Source: Candidatus Bathyarchaeota archaeon (GTDB taxonomy: Archaea; Thermoproteota; Bathyarchaeia; 40CM-2-53-6). Taken from it: DNA of 6,148 nucleotides. Numbering within the stretch: position 1 is the stretch's first letter; the number at the start of each line of letters is the position of its first letter. The notes below the pieces were generated by a model. The model ran no database searches, was not told the origin of the DNA, and was given only the letters and a program-made list of their open reading frames with translations. Of the stretch, positions 6,079 through 6,148 are shown in pieces. The position numbers and the translations under genes were made by a program. The stretch spans positions 1 through 6,148 of the forward strand of contig VBBV01000102.1 in assembly GCA_005883695.1 (NCBI GenBank), in the 5' to 3' direction.

Positions 6079-6148
6079 AGATTTGATGAGGTGTTTTGCG
6101 GCCCGGGCTATTTCCTTTGATGTCAAACCGTACTTAACCATGAGTTCT
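6073..6148 (-). CDS. Transketolase, C-terminal end (partial)
   Basis: Only the last 24 full codons are in the window (ELMVKYGLTSKEIARAAKHL, then four more residues), followed by TGA 6075-6073; the 5' part lies beyond the right edge. The pattern L-x-x-K-Y-G-L-T-x-x-x-I-x-x-A-A-x-x-L is typical of the end of the transketolase C-terminal domain, often a separate C-terminal subunit in archaea. Transketolase transfers two-carbon units using thiamine diphosphate and works with transaldolase in the non-oxidative pentose phosphate branch. The neighbouring transaldolase, 7 bases away, supports the call. Split-subunit or full-length status cannot be judged here. Confidence 0.82.
   Translation of the reverse strand, partial: ELMVKYGLTSKEIARAAKHLIKSR

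Overview
The window looks archaeal. It holds a one-domain Sm/LSm protein, a CTP synthase of the archaeal type, a short (TalC/MipB-type) transaldolase directly behind a transketolase C-terminus, several TTG start codons, and AT-rich boxes about 26 bases upstream of putative transcription starts. Base composition is roughly balanced. A member of the Thermoproteota (for example a non-ammonia-oxidising Nitrososphaeria relative) would fit, but the sequence alone does not fix the lineage. I see no tRNA, rRNA, insertion sequence, CRISPR array or phage gene.

Layout. On the plus strand at the left are two small genes: an unlisted 49-codon zinc-knuckle microprotein (72-221), apparently read from a leaderless mRNA, and an LSm RNA-binding protein (330-569). 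Everything from 581 to the right edge is on the minus strand. Read 5'->3' on that strand the order is: the last codons of transketolase (6148-6073); transaldolase (6065-5364); a small conserved-looking gene broken by a one-base frame problem (5296-5145); a six-helix membrane protein (start at 4982 or 4964, end 4305); a PHBH-type FAD monooxygenase (4194-2986); CTP synthase pyrG (2829-1177); and an ECF-type transporter S component (1180-581) whose ATG overlaps the pyrG stop. The LSm gene and the S component converge with only 11 bases between them.

How they may work together. Transketolase and transaldolase form the non-oxidative pentose phosphate branch and look like one transcript, with the ribosome binding site of the second gene overlapping the stop of the first. 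CTP synthase makes CTP from UTP and is translationally coupled to a membrane substrate-binding protein, which suggests a nucleotide- or vitamin-related uptake role. The pyrG leader can form a 10-bp stem that closes over its TTG start, a possible control element. The monooxygenase and the six-helix protein have no evident partners here.

The points most worth a second look are the frame-disrupted small gene, the pyrG leader stem, the pyrG/S-component coupling and the zinc microprotein. I do not see a complete novel multi-gene system. Gaps between genes are all under about 170 bases once the frame-disrupted gene is counted.
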